Assembly: GCA_003021005.1 (NCBI GenBank)
Contig: PXRI01000043.1
Span: 48,159-112,158 of the forward strand
Direction: 5' to 3'
Source: Halobacteriales archaeon QS_1_69_70
Lineage (GTDB): Archaea > Halobacteriota > Halobacteria > Halobacteriales > Haloarculaceae
DNA length: 64,000 bases
Under the pieces are notes generated by a model, which did not search any database, was not told the origin of the DNA, and saw nothing but the letters and a program-made list of their open reading frames with translations. This document shows, in pieces, positions 21,307 to 30,694 of this stretch. Made by a program: the position numbers and the translations under genes. Each line of letters begins with the position of its first letter. Within the stretch, counting starts at the first letter, position 1.

Positions 21307-21855
21307 ATGCACCACGTGACTGTTCCTGACGACCGCATCGGCGTGCTCATCGGCGAAGGGGGTGAGACCATGCGCGAGATCGAGGAGCGCGCCGAGGTCC
21401 GGCTGGACGTGGACAGCGAGACCGGGTCGGTCAGGATCGAGTCCGTGGGCGACCCGATCCGCGGACTGGCGGGCCCGGACGTCGTCGAGGCCATCGGCCG
21501 GGGGTTCGCACCCGCGGAGGCCATGCGGCTGCTCGAGGACGACATGCAGCTGTTCGACGTGGTGGACATCGAGGCCGCCACGCGGAACAAGAACGACCTC
21601 CGCCGACAGAAGGGACGTCTCATCGGCGAGGACGGCCGGACCCGGGAGCTGATGGAGGAACTCAGCGGCGCGGATGTCGTCATCTACGGGACGACGCTCG
21701 GCATGATCGGCAAGCCGGAGCAGGTCGACGCCGTCCGCAGCGCCGCCGAGATGATCCTCGACGGCGCACCCCACGGCGCGGTGTACTCCTTCCTGGAGCG
21801 CCGGCACAACGAGATGCAGTCCAACGACATCGAGTACCACCAGTTCACCGGGTGA
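21307..21855 (+). CDS. KH-domain RNA-processing protein (archaeal Dim2/Pno1-like)
   Basis: VTVPDDRIGVLIGEGGETMREIEE and RLIGEDGRTRELMEELSGADVVIYG KH motifs. Confidence 0.9.
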   Translation: MHHVTVPDDRIGVLIGEGGETMREIEERAEVRLDVDSETGSVRIESVGDPIRGLAGPDVVEAIGRGFAPAEAMRLLEDDMQLFDVVDIEAATRNKNDLRRQKGRLIGEDGRTRELMEELSGADVVIYGTTLGMIGKPEQVDAVRSAAEMILDGAPHGAVYSFLERRHNEMQSNDIEYHQFTG

Positions 21856-21903
21856 CGCTGCCCGGCGACGCCCCCGCCGTCAACCGCCGGTCAGCCCGCC
21901 GCG

Positions 21904-22302
21904 TCAGAACGGGGCTTCGGCGTCGTCGGTGACGACTTGCTCCTCGCGGGCCGCGTCGGGCGCGTTCAGCGTCTCGGCGAGTTCCCCCCGCTCTTCCAGT
22001 TCCGCCAGGACGTCGCTGCCGCCGACGAACTCGCCGTCGACGTACGTCTGGGGGATGGTCTCCCAGCCGCTGTGGGCCTCCAGTGCATCGCGGAACGCCT
22101 CGAGGTTCTGGAGGGCGTCGACCACCTCGACGTCCTCCCGGTACTGCCGGATCAGTCCAAGGGCGCGCTCGGAGTACCCGCACTGCGGCATCAGCTCGTC
22201 GCCCTTCATGAACAGGGCCACCTCGGACTCGTCGATGGCCTCGTCGACGCGGGCGGTGGCCGCCTCGGCGTCCAGTTCGGGTTCGGTGGGGTCGAAGGTC
22301 AT
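21904..22302 (-). CDS. monothiol glutaredoxin family protein
   Basis: [21 protein letters not shown]..., [23 protein letters not shown]. Confidence 0.9.
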   Translation of the reverse strand: MTFDPTEPELDAEAATARVDEAIDESEVALFMKGDELMPQCGYSERALGLIRQYREDVEVVDALQNLEAFRDALEAHSGWETIPQTYVDGEFVGGSDVLAELEERGELAETLNAPDAAREEQVVTDDAEAPF

Positions 22303-22536
22303 CGCTTGAGGGTAGGCGGTGCCGACGAATAGGCGTTGTGCCCGATGGCGTCGGCGAAGGCCTCGAGGCGCCGCGCGAGGACAGGCCGGTTCGGGTGCTC
22401 TCAGCATCGCCCGCCGATCCGGCGTGCCCGGAGTGCCCCGAGAGCGTCGCATCAACGTACATAAAGCTTGTGTGTAACGCCCTCACAGCCTCGCAGCAGG
22501 TCCTTCCGGCGGTTTCCGGCAAGCCAGTTCAGCAAT

Positions 22537-22545
22537 CTTTATATA
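22537..22545 (+). promoter_or_regulatory. TATA box (CTTTATATA) of thermosome gene
   Basis: About 30 bp upstream of ATG at 22572; archaeal TATA consensus. Confidence 0.6.
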
Positions 22546-22571
22546 GAACCACAGACAATCATCGGACGACC

Positions 22572-24212
22572 ATGGCACAACAGATGGGTAACCAGCCCCT
22601 CATCGTTCTCTCGGAGGACAGCCAGCGCACGTCCGGGCGCGACGCCCAGTCGATGAACATCACCGCCGGCAAGGCGGTCGCCGAGTCCGTACGGACGACT
22701 CTCGGCCCGAAAGGCATGGACAAGATGCTCGTCGACTCGACGGGCAACGTCGTCGTCACCAATGACGGCGTCACCATCCTCGGCGAGATGGACATCGAGC
22801 ACCCGGCGGCCAACATGATCGTCGAGGTCGCCGAGACCCAGGAGGACGAGGTCGGGGACGGCACGACGACCTCCGTCGTCATCGCCGGCGAACTCCTCTC
22901 GAAGGCCGAGGACCTCCTCGAGCAGGACATCCACGCCACCATCCTCGCGCAGGGCTACCGGCAGGCCGCCGCCGAGGCCAAGGAGATCCTCGACGACGTC
23001 GCCATCGAGGTCGACGTCGAGGACACCGAGATCCTCGAGTCCATCGCCGCCACGGCGATGACCGGCAAGGGCGCCGAGGCCTCGAAGGACCACCTGGCCG
23101 AACTCAGCGTCCGCGCGATCCGCGCGGTCGCCGACGACGACGATGTCGACGTGGACAACGTCAAGGTCGAGAAGGTCGTCGGCGGCGCCGTCGACGACTC
23201 CGAGCTCGTCGAGGGCGTCCTCGTCGGCAAGGAGCGCGTTCACGACAACATGCCGTACTTCGCCGAGGACGCGGACGTCGCACTCCTGGACACCCCGATC
23301 GAGGTCAAGGAGACCGAGATCGACGCGGAGGTCAACGTTACTGACCCCGACCAGCTCGAGCAGTTCTTAGAGCAGGAGGAACGGCAGCTCCGCGAGATGG
23401 TCGACCGGCTCGTCGAGGTCGGCGCCGACGTCGTCTTCTGCCAGAAGGGCATCGACGACATGGCCCAGCACTACCTCGCCCAGGAGGGCATCATCGCCGT
23501 CCGCCGGGCGAAGAAGGCCGCCGAGGACCTCGGCTTCGCCGGCTCCGTCGCCCAGAAGGACATCGCCGGCGACGAGAAGATCTTCGTCGAGGAGGTCGAG
23601 GAGGCCCGCGCGGTCACGCTCATCCTCCGCGGGGGGACCGAGCACGTCGTCGACGAGGTCGAGCGGGCCGTCGAGGACAGCCTCGGCGTGGTCCGCACGG
23701 CCCTCAACGAGGGCGAGGTTCTGCCCGGCGGCGGCGCGCCGGAGACGGCGCTGGCGCTCGGCCTGCGGGACTACGCCGACTCCGTCGGCGGCCGCGAGCA
23801 GCTCGCCGTGGAGGCCTTCGCCGACGCCGTCGACGTCATCCCGCGCACGCTCGCGGAGAATGCGGGTCTGGACCCCATCGACTCGCTGGTCGACCTCCGG
23901 AGCCGGCACGCCGACGACGGCTCCGTCTCCGGACTGGACGCCTACACCGGCGACGTCCTCGACATGGAGTCCGAGGGTGTCGTCGAGCCGCTCCGCGTGA
24001 AGACCCAGGCCATCGAGTCCGCCACCGAGGCGGCCGTCATGATCCTCCGCATCGACGACGTCATCGCCGCCGGCGACCTGAAGGGCGGCAGCTCCGACGA
24101 CGACGATGGCGAGGACATGCCCGGCGGCCCCGGCGGCGGTCCCGGCGGTGGCATGGGCGGTATGGGCGGCGGCATGGGCGGTATGGGCGGCGGCATGGGC
24201 GGCATGATGTAA
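22572..24212 (+). CDS. thsB: thermosome subunit (group II chaperonin)
   Basis: [44 protein letters not shown]-terminal GGM repeats; alpha/beta assignment uncertain. Confidence 0.95.
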   Translation: MAQQMGNQPLIVLSEDSQRTSGRDAQSMNITAGKAVAESVRTTLGPKGMDKMLVDSTGNVVVTNDGVTILGEMDIEHPAANMIVEVAETQEDEVGDGTTTSVVIAGELLSKAEDLLEQDIHATILAQGYRQAAAEAKEILDDVAIEVDVEDTEILESIAATAMTGKGAEASKDHLAELSVRAIRAVADDDDVDVDNVKVEKVVGGAVDDSELVEGVLVGKERVHDNMPYFAEDADVALLDTPIEVKETEIDAEVNVTDPDQLEQFLEQEERQLREMVDRLVEVGADVVFCQKGIDDMAQHYLAQEGIIAVRRAKKAAEDLGFAGSVAQKDIAGDEKIFVEEVEEARAVTLILRGGTEHVVDEVERAVEDSLGVVRTALNEGEVLPGGGAPETALALGLRDYADSVGGREQLAVEAFADAVDVIPRTLAENAGLDPIDSLVDLRSRHADDGSVSGLDAYTGDVLDMESEGVVEPLRVKTQAIESATEAAVMILRIDDVIAAGDLKGGSSDDDDGEDMPGGPGGGPGGGMGGMGGGMGGMGGGMGGMM

Positions 24213-24478
24213 TCGCCCGGCCCGTTACCGTACCCACTCCCTGCCAGTTCGCACCGCCCGCTCACTGACGCTCCGTTCTCTTATCGACGCGCCATATAGC
24301 GGCTGCGGCCGTCTTCTGTGCGCCGTCGTTCTTCCTGTGGTGTGCGTTCGTCCTTCCGGTCCTCCCCAGGGTGTCGACCACGCTCTCTCGGCCGGGATTG
24401 TCGACCCCCTATGCCCCCTCGGAGCGAGAGCGGCGCGGGCGGTCGGCCCGACCCGTCGCGGAACGCGGAGAGGGCGGC

Positions 24479-24877
24479 CTACCGTTCCCGTCCCCGCGCC
24501 AGCAGCACGGCTGTCAGCACGGCCAGCGCCGCCAGCAGCGGCCCCAGGCCGGGGCCGTCATCTTTGGTTGGTGAGCCGGCAGTCGGCGTCGCCGACGCCC
24601 TGGAAGTGCCGGTCGATGCCGCCGTCGCTGTGGGGGTAGCAGTCGGCGTCGGGGTCGAGGTGGCGGTTGGCGCCGGAGTGGCAGTCGGCGTCGCCGTTCG
24701 AGTGGACACGGCTTGCGGGTCGGGCGCCGAGTCGTCGATGCCGCCGTCGTCGTCCGCGGTCGAGAGGGTGACTGTCGTCGTCTTCAGGGGCAGGACCGAG
24801 GCGCTCGGACCGTGGACACCACCGGTAAGGATGGACCGGTCGTTCGTCGACGGCGGGGTCTGTAAGGCGACTGTCAC
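24479..24877 (-). CDS. secreted/surface protein with Thr-Pro stalk and PGF-CTERM-like tail
   Basis: TATPTATPAPTATSTPTPTATPTATAAS stalk; GPGLGPLLAALAVLTAVLLARGRER C-terminus. Confidence 0.5.
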   Translation of the reverse strand: MTVALQTPPSTNDRSILTGGVHGPSASVLPLKTTTVTLSTADDDGGIDDSAPDPQAVSTRTATPTATPAPTATSTPTPTATPTATAASTGTSRASATPTAGSPTKDDGPGLGPLLAALAVLTAVLLARGRER

Positions 24878-25023
24878 CTACTTGTTCAATAGTTCGAGAG
24901 GTATAAACGGCGTCACATCAATCGGGCCGATCAACTCGCCGTCAACGAATTCTCTTTAACTTAATTCGACCCGTCCCGGCGGCCGCAGTCTTATATGAAA
25001 AGGTAATACACCTAACCATAGGG

Positions 25024-25416
25024 ATGTTAACGATCAGGCGGGTTCAGCTTACGGCGGTGGCGGCGACCGTCCTCGTTGCTGGAGGTGGCTACTACTTGGC
25101 GGCGACCTACACCGGTTCCAATCCGAGAGGGATCGGCTGGACCACAGCCGTCATCGTCCTCCTGACGATGGCCGGGGTTGCGCTCTGTGGCGCGGCGGTC
25201 GCGCTCCTCAGCCTCATCCGGTACATCGGCCGCGAGTCGAAGGTACCGCTCGACCACCTCGAGGCCGGACTGGCCGGCCTCGCACTCCTCTCGACCCCCT
25301 TGGTCATGTACGGGTTACCGCGTCCACTCGGCGTGGTCGCCGTCTCGGTCGCCGCCCTCTGTGTCATGGTGCTTGCCCGCGCCGGGTACGCGACGTTCAC
25401 GGCCGGTCGGGGATGA
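25024..25416 (+). CDS. hypothetical multi-TM membrane protein
   Basis: Hydrophobic segments; promoter-like AT-rich DNA upstream. Confidence 0.6.
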   Translation: MLTIRRVQLTAVAATVLVAGGGYYLAATYTGSNPRGIGWTTAVIVLLTMAGVALCGAAVALLSLIRYIGRESKVPLDHLEAGLAGLALLSTPLVMYGLPRPLGVVAVSVAALCVMVLARAGYATFTAGRG

Positions 25417-25630
25417 GAGGGGCGCGGGCACCGGGTCGGGGCGGCTCGCCGTCTCCCTTGCGTCCCGCCGCATCGGCTGGCGCCCCCGCCCCCCGGCGTT
25501 CGCGGCCGGAGAACCGCTCGCGCTCGTCGGGCGCTTGCGGATGCTCGCGTGCAGCTTTGTGCGCCTGCACCGCTCGCCGGACAAGAGGCGTGGTTCGAGG
25601 AAGACCCTCGGTATCTCACAGGGTTCGCTG

Positions 25631-26176
25631 CTACCAGGGCTCGCTTTTCAGCCCCAGCACGTACGCGCCGGCGTTCGTCACAACGTGCAGCAGCGGCGTG
25701 AGAATAGCGACGACTACGAGCACCGGTAGCGTGAACGTCGCGAGGAACCACTCGCTGGCCACGAGCAGCGTCAGACCGAGCGAGGCGACGACGAAGTCGA
25801 GTTGGTCGACGCCGGGGAACGAGGCGCCGCGCTCGCGGCCGGTTCGGCGCTTGAGGAACGACGCGAGGATGTCCCCGAGCATTGCGCCGAGGGCCAGCGC
25901 CACCGCGGCGTGGACCGGAAAGACCGGCAGTCCGAGACCGGTCGCACCGGTCGCCGCCGGTTCCAGCAGGTTCAACACGAGGGCGACGGCGACCCCTGCC
26001 GCAGTCCCCGCGGCGGTGCCCCGCCAGGTCTTCCCGTCACCGAACAGCCGGTTCCCGTCCGGGAGGGCCCGGCCGCCGTCGATCGGGCGGCCGCCGCCGA
26101 CGAGCACCGCGGCGTTGTTCGGGACGTACGCCGGCAGCATCGCCCACACGGCGACGACGACCGGCTCGACGACCAT
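25631..26176 (-). CDS. carS: CDP-2,3-bis-(O-geranylgeranyl)-sn-glycerol synthase
   Basis: [62 protein letters not shown]. Confidence 0.92.
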   Translation of the reverse strand: MVVEPVVVAVWAMLPAYVPNNAAVLVGGGRPIDGGRALPDGNRLFGDGKTWRGTAAGTAAGVAVALVLNLLEPAATGATGLGLPVFPVHAAVALALGAMLGDILASFLKRRTGRERGASFPGVDQLDFVVASLGLTLLVASEWFLATFTLPVLVVVAILTPLLHVVTNAGAYVLGLKSEPW

Positions 26177-26996
26177 GGCTCGGCCTCCGCGCGGCCCGCC
26201 CAAAAGGGCGACGGCTCCCGGTACGCTCTTGGGTCGCGCGGCAGTATTTGCCACGATCTTCAACCGCCTCGGCGAACACTACGAGGCCCGCGAGCCGGCC
26301 GACGCCGACGCCGAGGCCTACTGTGAGCTCCTCTCGACCATCGGCGACACCGACCTCGACGCCTGCGTCTCCGTGAAGCCCTCCCAGCTCGGCTTCGACG
26401 TCGACCCGGCCGTCTTCCGGGAGAACCTGACCCGGGTCGTCGGGACGGCCGCCGAGCACGGCGGATTCGTCTGGATCGACATGGAGGACCACACGACCAC
26501 CGACGGGACGATCGACGCCTTCGAGTCCCAGGTCCGACGGTACCCCGGCGTGGGGCTCTGTCTCCAGGCCAACCTCAAGCGGACGCCGGCGGACCTGGCG
26601 CGGCTCGCCGACCTGCCCGGCAAGGTCCGACTCGTCAAGGGCGCTTACGACGAACCGCCGGACGCGGCCTACACCGACAAGGCCAGGATCGACGAGGCGT
26701 TCCGGGATCTCCTCGTGGGGGCCTTCGAGCGGTTCGACGGCGGCGTCGCCCTCGGGAGCCACGACCCCGAGATGATCGAGTTGGCCCGAACGCTCCACCG
26801 GGAGTACGGGACCGACTACGAGGTCCAGATGCTGATGGGGGTCCGCGAGGACGCCCAGCGGGCCCTCGCCGCCGACGGCGTGGCGGTCTACCAGTACGCC
26901 CCCTACGGGACGCGGTGGCTGTCGTACTTCTACCGTCGGGTGATGGAGCGGAAGGAGAACGCGCTGTTCGCCCTCCGGGCGGTCATCAGCGGGTAG
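26175..26996 (+). CDS. proline dehydrogenase, apparently N-terminally short
   Basis: [73 protein letters not shown]; usual N-terminal strand not present. Confidence 0.8.
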   Translation: MARPPRGPPKRATAPGTLLGRAAVFATIFNRLGEHYEAREPADADAEAYCELLSTIGDTDLDACVSVKPSQLGFDVDPAVFRENLTRVVGTAAEHGGFVWIDMEDHTTTDGTIDAFESQVRRYPGVGLCLQANLKRTPADLARLADLPGKVRLVKGAYDEPPDAAYTDKARIDEAFRDLLVGAFERFDGGVALGSHDPEMIELARTLHREYGTDYEVQMLMGVREDAQRALAADGVAVYQYAPYGTRWLSYFYRRVMERKENALFALRAVISG

Positions 26997-27058
26997 GGTC
27001 GTCGTCGCACCAGGTGCTGCCCGGGCCGGCGCGCGGCCGCCCCGCGAACGACCGGCAG

Positions 27059-27591
27059 TCAGTCGTCCGTGGTCTCGCGGTCCTCCTCCCGGACCATCGG
27101 GCCGCCCTCCGTGACGTCGATCGCGATCCCGGACTCCCGGCTCTCCCCGAAGCCGGCGCTGAGGATCCGGGTCAGGGCGTCCTCGACGCTCTCGTCGACC
27201 TCGACGTACCGGTCGGCGTGGACCTCGACCACGTAGCCGGTCGTGATGTTCGGGGCCGTCGGGAGAAAGAGGACGTCGCGTCCGTCGGGGGTCGTCTTCC
27301 CGGTCTTGCCCTGAGCCCGGGGACCTGGTTCATGAGCTTGTCGAGGGCGGTCTCCAGGAGGTCCCCGAGGGTGGTCCGCATCAGGTAACCAACCGAGATG
27401 ACCAGTAGCGCAAACAGCACGAGGACGATGCCGACCTGGAGGACCGGGTCTTCCGTCTTCAGCACCGTATCGAGGTACGGGATCGACGCGAGGGCCCGGT
27501 AGACGACGGCGATGACGTACGCGACGACGAGCAACGGCACGACGATGACGAGCCCGCTCGCGATGTCGCGCTTCCAGGAGGACGGCAGCAT
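27059..27591 (-). pseudogene. DUF502 membrane protein with frameshift/internal deletion
   Basis: N-half MLPSSWKRDIASGLVIVVPLLVVAYVI...LMNQVPGLR in one frame; C-half GKTTPDGRDVLFLPTAPNITTGYVVEV in another. Confidence 0.75.
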
Positions 27592-27997
27592 TCGCCCCCA
27601 TGTTCGGCTACCCTGTATTCAAGGGCTTCGACCCTCCAGCGCTCGAGCGGTCCGACGCCGCGTCGCCTCGTCTGGTTTCGTGGATCCGGGCCGCCGTTGG
27701 TCTACCCTTGCCCGTCTGCTGCGTTCGGGCATCGAAACGTTCGCCTACGCACGCTTCGGGACCCCGGCGGAGCCGGCTCAGGCCGCTCCCAGGCGGGCGC
27801 AGGCCCGTTCCCGGCCCCGGGCCGATGGTCCGTCGAAAACTTCAAGGGTGGCGAGCAGGCGGGACGGACAGGTCGCGGGCAGGCCGTGTCCCGCACACCG
27901 GCCTCGGCGGCCTGCCGGCCGTACTCACAGCACGGGGGGTTTGGCCGCGTCTCCGTACTTCAACGTTCGCCCAACGAACCCGATCGCCGGGCGACGG

Positions 27998-28594
27998 TCA
28001 GAACGAGACGTTCGTCTCGGTGCCCTCGGTGGCTTCCTCGAGGCCGTCCTCGGCGATGTCCTCGGTGAACTGCTCGCCCATTTCGGCCTCGAGGAGGACG
28101 TCTTCGAACTCGCTGCGGTACCGGTGGCTCACGCGTCGTGCCTCGGTCCGGGCGCGGACGACCCGGCGGTACCGGCGGACGGTCGACTCCGAGACCTCGA
28201 GGTCGTCGGCGATCTCGCCGGTCGTCCGGTCGGCCTCAAGGTGGTCGCGGAGGGCCTCGAGGTCGAACGGCGCGTCGGTGTCGCGGTCCCGGACGAGGTG
28301 TAGGTCCATCCGGGCGCGGAAGACCGCCCGGCGGGAGACGTCCAGGGTTTCGGCGATGGCGGTGTCGCCCGCCCCGTCGTAGAACCGCTCGACGACGGTC
28401 GCCAGATTCGGGTCGGCGAGGTCGGTGTCGAACCCATGGTCGGCCCGCATCCGCTCGATGATGTCGACGAGGCGGTCTTCGGACGCGCGGTCGTCCACGA
28501 GCGACCCCCGGGACTCCCATTGGGTTTCGGTCACGGTGTCCTCCTCGGCGACCTCCGTGAATATATCCCGGAGTTCCTCCGTGTTGTCGGTCAC
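27998..28594 (-). CDS. HTH protein resembling conditioned medium-induced protein 4
   Basis: GTG start; TDNTEELRDIFTEVAEEDTVTETQWESRGSL..., two HTH-like segments; family name from memory. Confidence 0.65.
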   Translation of the reverse strand: MTDNTEELRDIFTEVAEEDTVTETQWESRGSLVDDRASEDRLVDIIERMRADHGFDTDLADPNLATVVERFYDGAGDTAIAETLDVSRRAVFRARMDLHLVRDRDTDAPFDLEALRDHLEADRTTGEIADDLEVSESTVRRYRRVVRARTEARRVSHRYRSEFEDVLLEAEMGEQFTEDIAEDGLEEATEGTETNVSF

Positions 28595-28605
28595 AGTGGA
28601 CGGAT

Positions 28606-29181
28606 ATGTCCCCCAGTCACCTCGTGGACGACGAAACGACGGTGAACGTCGCACGGGCGGCGCTGTTCGCGGCGCTCACGGGCGCGTTCGCGCTCGTGTC
28701 GGTCACAGTACCTGTGACCTCGATCCCGTTCACGCTGCAGGTCCTGGGGGTGTTTCTCGCCGGCATCCTGCTCGGGCCGGTGTGGGGCGGCGCCGCGATG
28801 GTGCTGTACCTCGCTGCCGGGGCCGTCGGCGCGCCGGTCTTCCAGGGCGGATCGGCGGGTATCGGTATCCTCCTCGGCGGGGCTCCGTCGTTCGGCTACC
28901 TGTGGTCCTTCCCGCTGGCCGCGGTCGTCATCGGGTACCTGGTCCACGGCTCGACGGAGGTCCGGCGGCCGTCGTCGGTGTCGCCGGCGCGTCTCGTGGT
29001 GGCAATGGTTGTCGGGACGATCGTCATCTACGCGTTCGGGGCCCTCGGGTTCATGTACGTCCAGGACGTCGGGCCGGAGGCCGCGGTCCTCGCGGGCGTC
29101 GTCCCGTTCGTCCCGGCCGAGATACTCAAGCTGCTCGCGGCCCTCGGGATCGTCCGGAGCGACGTCCTACACGCTGGATGA
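28606..29181 (+). CDS. bioY: biotin transporter BioY
   Basis: IPFTLQVLGVFLAGILLGPVWGGAAMVLYLAAGAVGAPVFQGG. Confidence 0.95.
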   Translation: MSPSHLVDDETTVNVARAALFAALTGAFALVSVTVPVTSIPFTLQVLGVFLAGILLGPVWGGAAMVLYLAAGAVGAPVFQGGSAGIGILLGGAPSFGYLWSFPLAAVVIGYLVHGSTEVRRPSSVSPARLVVAMVVGTIVIYAFGALGFMYVQDVGPEAAVLAGVVPFVPAEILKLLAALGIVRSDVLHAG

Positions 29182-29876
29182 TACGGACCGAGGGGTTGGT
29201 CCACCGGTACGGCGACGTGACAGCCGTCGACGGCGTCTCGGTGACCGTCGACGACGGGTCGTTCCTCGCGGTGTGCGGCGCGAACGGGTCGGGCAAGACG
29301 ACGCTCGTCAGACATTTCAATGGCCTCCTGGAACCGGACGAGGGCGAGGTGTTCGTCGACGGCGATCCGGTCGGTGCCGACCTCGTCGCCGCCAGGACTG
29401 CGGTCGGGATGGTCTTCCAGAACCCCCGCGACTGTTTCGTCGCCGCAACGGTCGGCGCTGACGTCGGGTTCGGTCCCGAGAACCTGGGCCTGGCCCGCGA
29501 GGAGATCGACGCACGCGTCGAGTCGGCACTGTCGGCGGTCGGGATGGACGGCCGACGGGACGAGCGGATCGACCGCCTGTCCGGCGGCGAGACGGCCCGG
29601 GTCGCGATCGCCGGTGCGCTGGCGATGGAGCCCGACCACCTGGTGCTGGACGAGCCGTTCGCCGGACTCGACTGGCCGGCACGGCAGCGGGTTCAGGAAC
29701 GACTCGAATCGCTGAACGACGCCGGGACCAGCGTCGTGGTCGTCACCCACGACCTGGGTGCGGTCGCCGACGTCTCAGACCGGGTCGTGGTCCTCTCGGA
29801 CGGAACGATCGCCGCCGACGGTCCGCTCGGTGCGGTCCGGGCGGGCCTCGAGGGCCTCGACGTCCGGCCGCCATGA
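29178..29876 (+). CDS. bioM: ECF transporter ATPase
   Basis: GANGSGKTT, LSGGETARVAIAGALAMEPDHLVLDEPFAGLDW; overlaps bioY. Confidence 0.92.
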   Translation: MIRTEGLVHRYGDVTAVDGVSVTVDDGSFLAVCGANGSGKTTLVRHFNGLLEPDEGEVFVDGDPVGADLVAARTAVGMVFQNPRDCFVAATVGADVGFGPENLGLAREEIDARVESALSAVGMDGRRDERIDRLSGGETARVAIAGALAMEPDHLVLDEPFAGLDWPARQRVQERLESLNDAGTSVVVVTHDLGAVADVSDRVVVLSDGTIAADGPLGAVRAGLEGLDVRPP

Positions 29877-30589
29877 CGCTGGTGTACGAACCGGGGTCGA
29901 CGCCTGCCCACCGGCTGGACCCCCGCTCGAAGCTCCTGGTCCAGGCGACCTTCGTCGCGGCCGCGTTCGTCTACACGACGCCGCGGGGCCTCCTCGCGCT
30001 ATCGGGCCTAGTCGCGGGGATGCTGGCGGCGGCCCGGACGTCGCCGTTGCGGAGCCTCTGGGAGTTCCGGGTCGTGCTGCCCGTGGTCCTCGCGGCGCCG
30101 ATACTCGAAGGCCTGACCTTCGGCGCACCGTGGTTCGTCCTCGCCGACGCCATCGGGCCGGCACTGGCGAGTGTGCGGGTGATACTCGTGTTGCTCGTCA
30201 CGGCCGCCTACGTCAGGACGACGCCGGTCCGGGAGTCCCGCGCGGTCATCCAGCGGTCGATCCCCGGGCGGCCCGGCCAGTTCCTCGGGATGGGTGCAGC
30301 CTTCGTCTTCCGGTTCCTCCCGGTCCTGCAGGACGACGTCGCCCGCATCAGGAACGCCCAGCGCGTCCGCCTCGGCACCGAACGCCGGGTTACCGAACGC
30401 GTCCGGCTCCTGGCGGTGGCTGCGCTCGCCCACGCCTTCGACCGGGCCGACACCTTCGCCCTGGCGCTGCAGGCGCGCTGTTTCGCCTGGAACCCGACCC
30501 TGCCAGAGGTACGGTTCGGCCCCCGGGACCTCCCGGCGCTCGCATTGGCGGCCGCGCTGGCGGTGGCCGCGGTCGTCGGTGCGACATGA
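29873..30589 (+). CDS. bioN: ECF transporter transmembrane subunit
   Basis: HRLDPRSKLLVQATFVAAAF, AHAFDRADTFALALQARCF; overlaps ATPase gene. Confidence 0.9.
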   Translation: MTLVYEPGSTPAHRLDPRSKLLVQATFVAAAFVYTTPRGLLALSGLVAGMLAAARTSPLRSLWEFRVVLPVVLAAPILEGLTFGAPWFVLADAIGPALASVRVILVLLVTAAYVRTTPVRESRAVIQRSIPGRPGQFLGMGAAFVFRFLPVLQDDVARIRNAQRVRLGTERRVTERVRLLAVAALAHAFDRADTFALALQARCFAWNPTLPEVRFGPRDLPALALAAALAVAAVVGAT

Positions 30590-30694
30590 GGGAGCCGGCA
30601 ATCACCGCTCCAACGGCGTGAAAACCCCCGTAGATGGCGGCCCGACGCCCGCTGTGACAAAGCTTTAAGCGCGTCGGTCACGCCCTGTCCTCGT

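Noticed and set aside
24115-24205. GGM/GGC tandem repeat
   Set aside because: Codes for the normal GGM-rich C-terminus of thermosome subunits.
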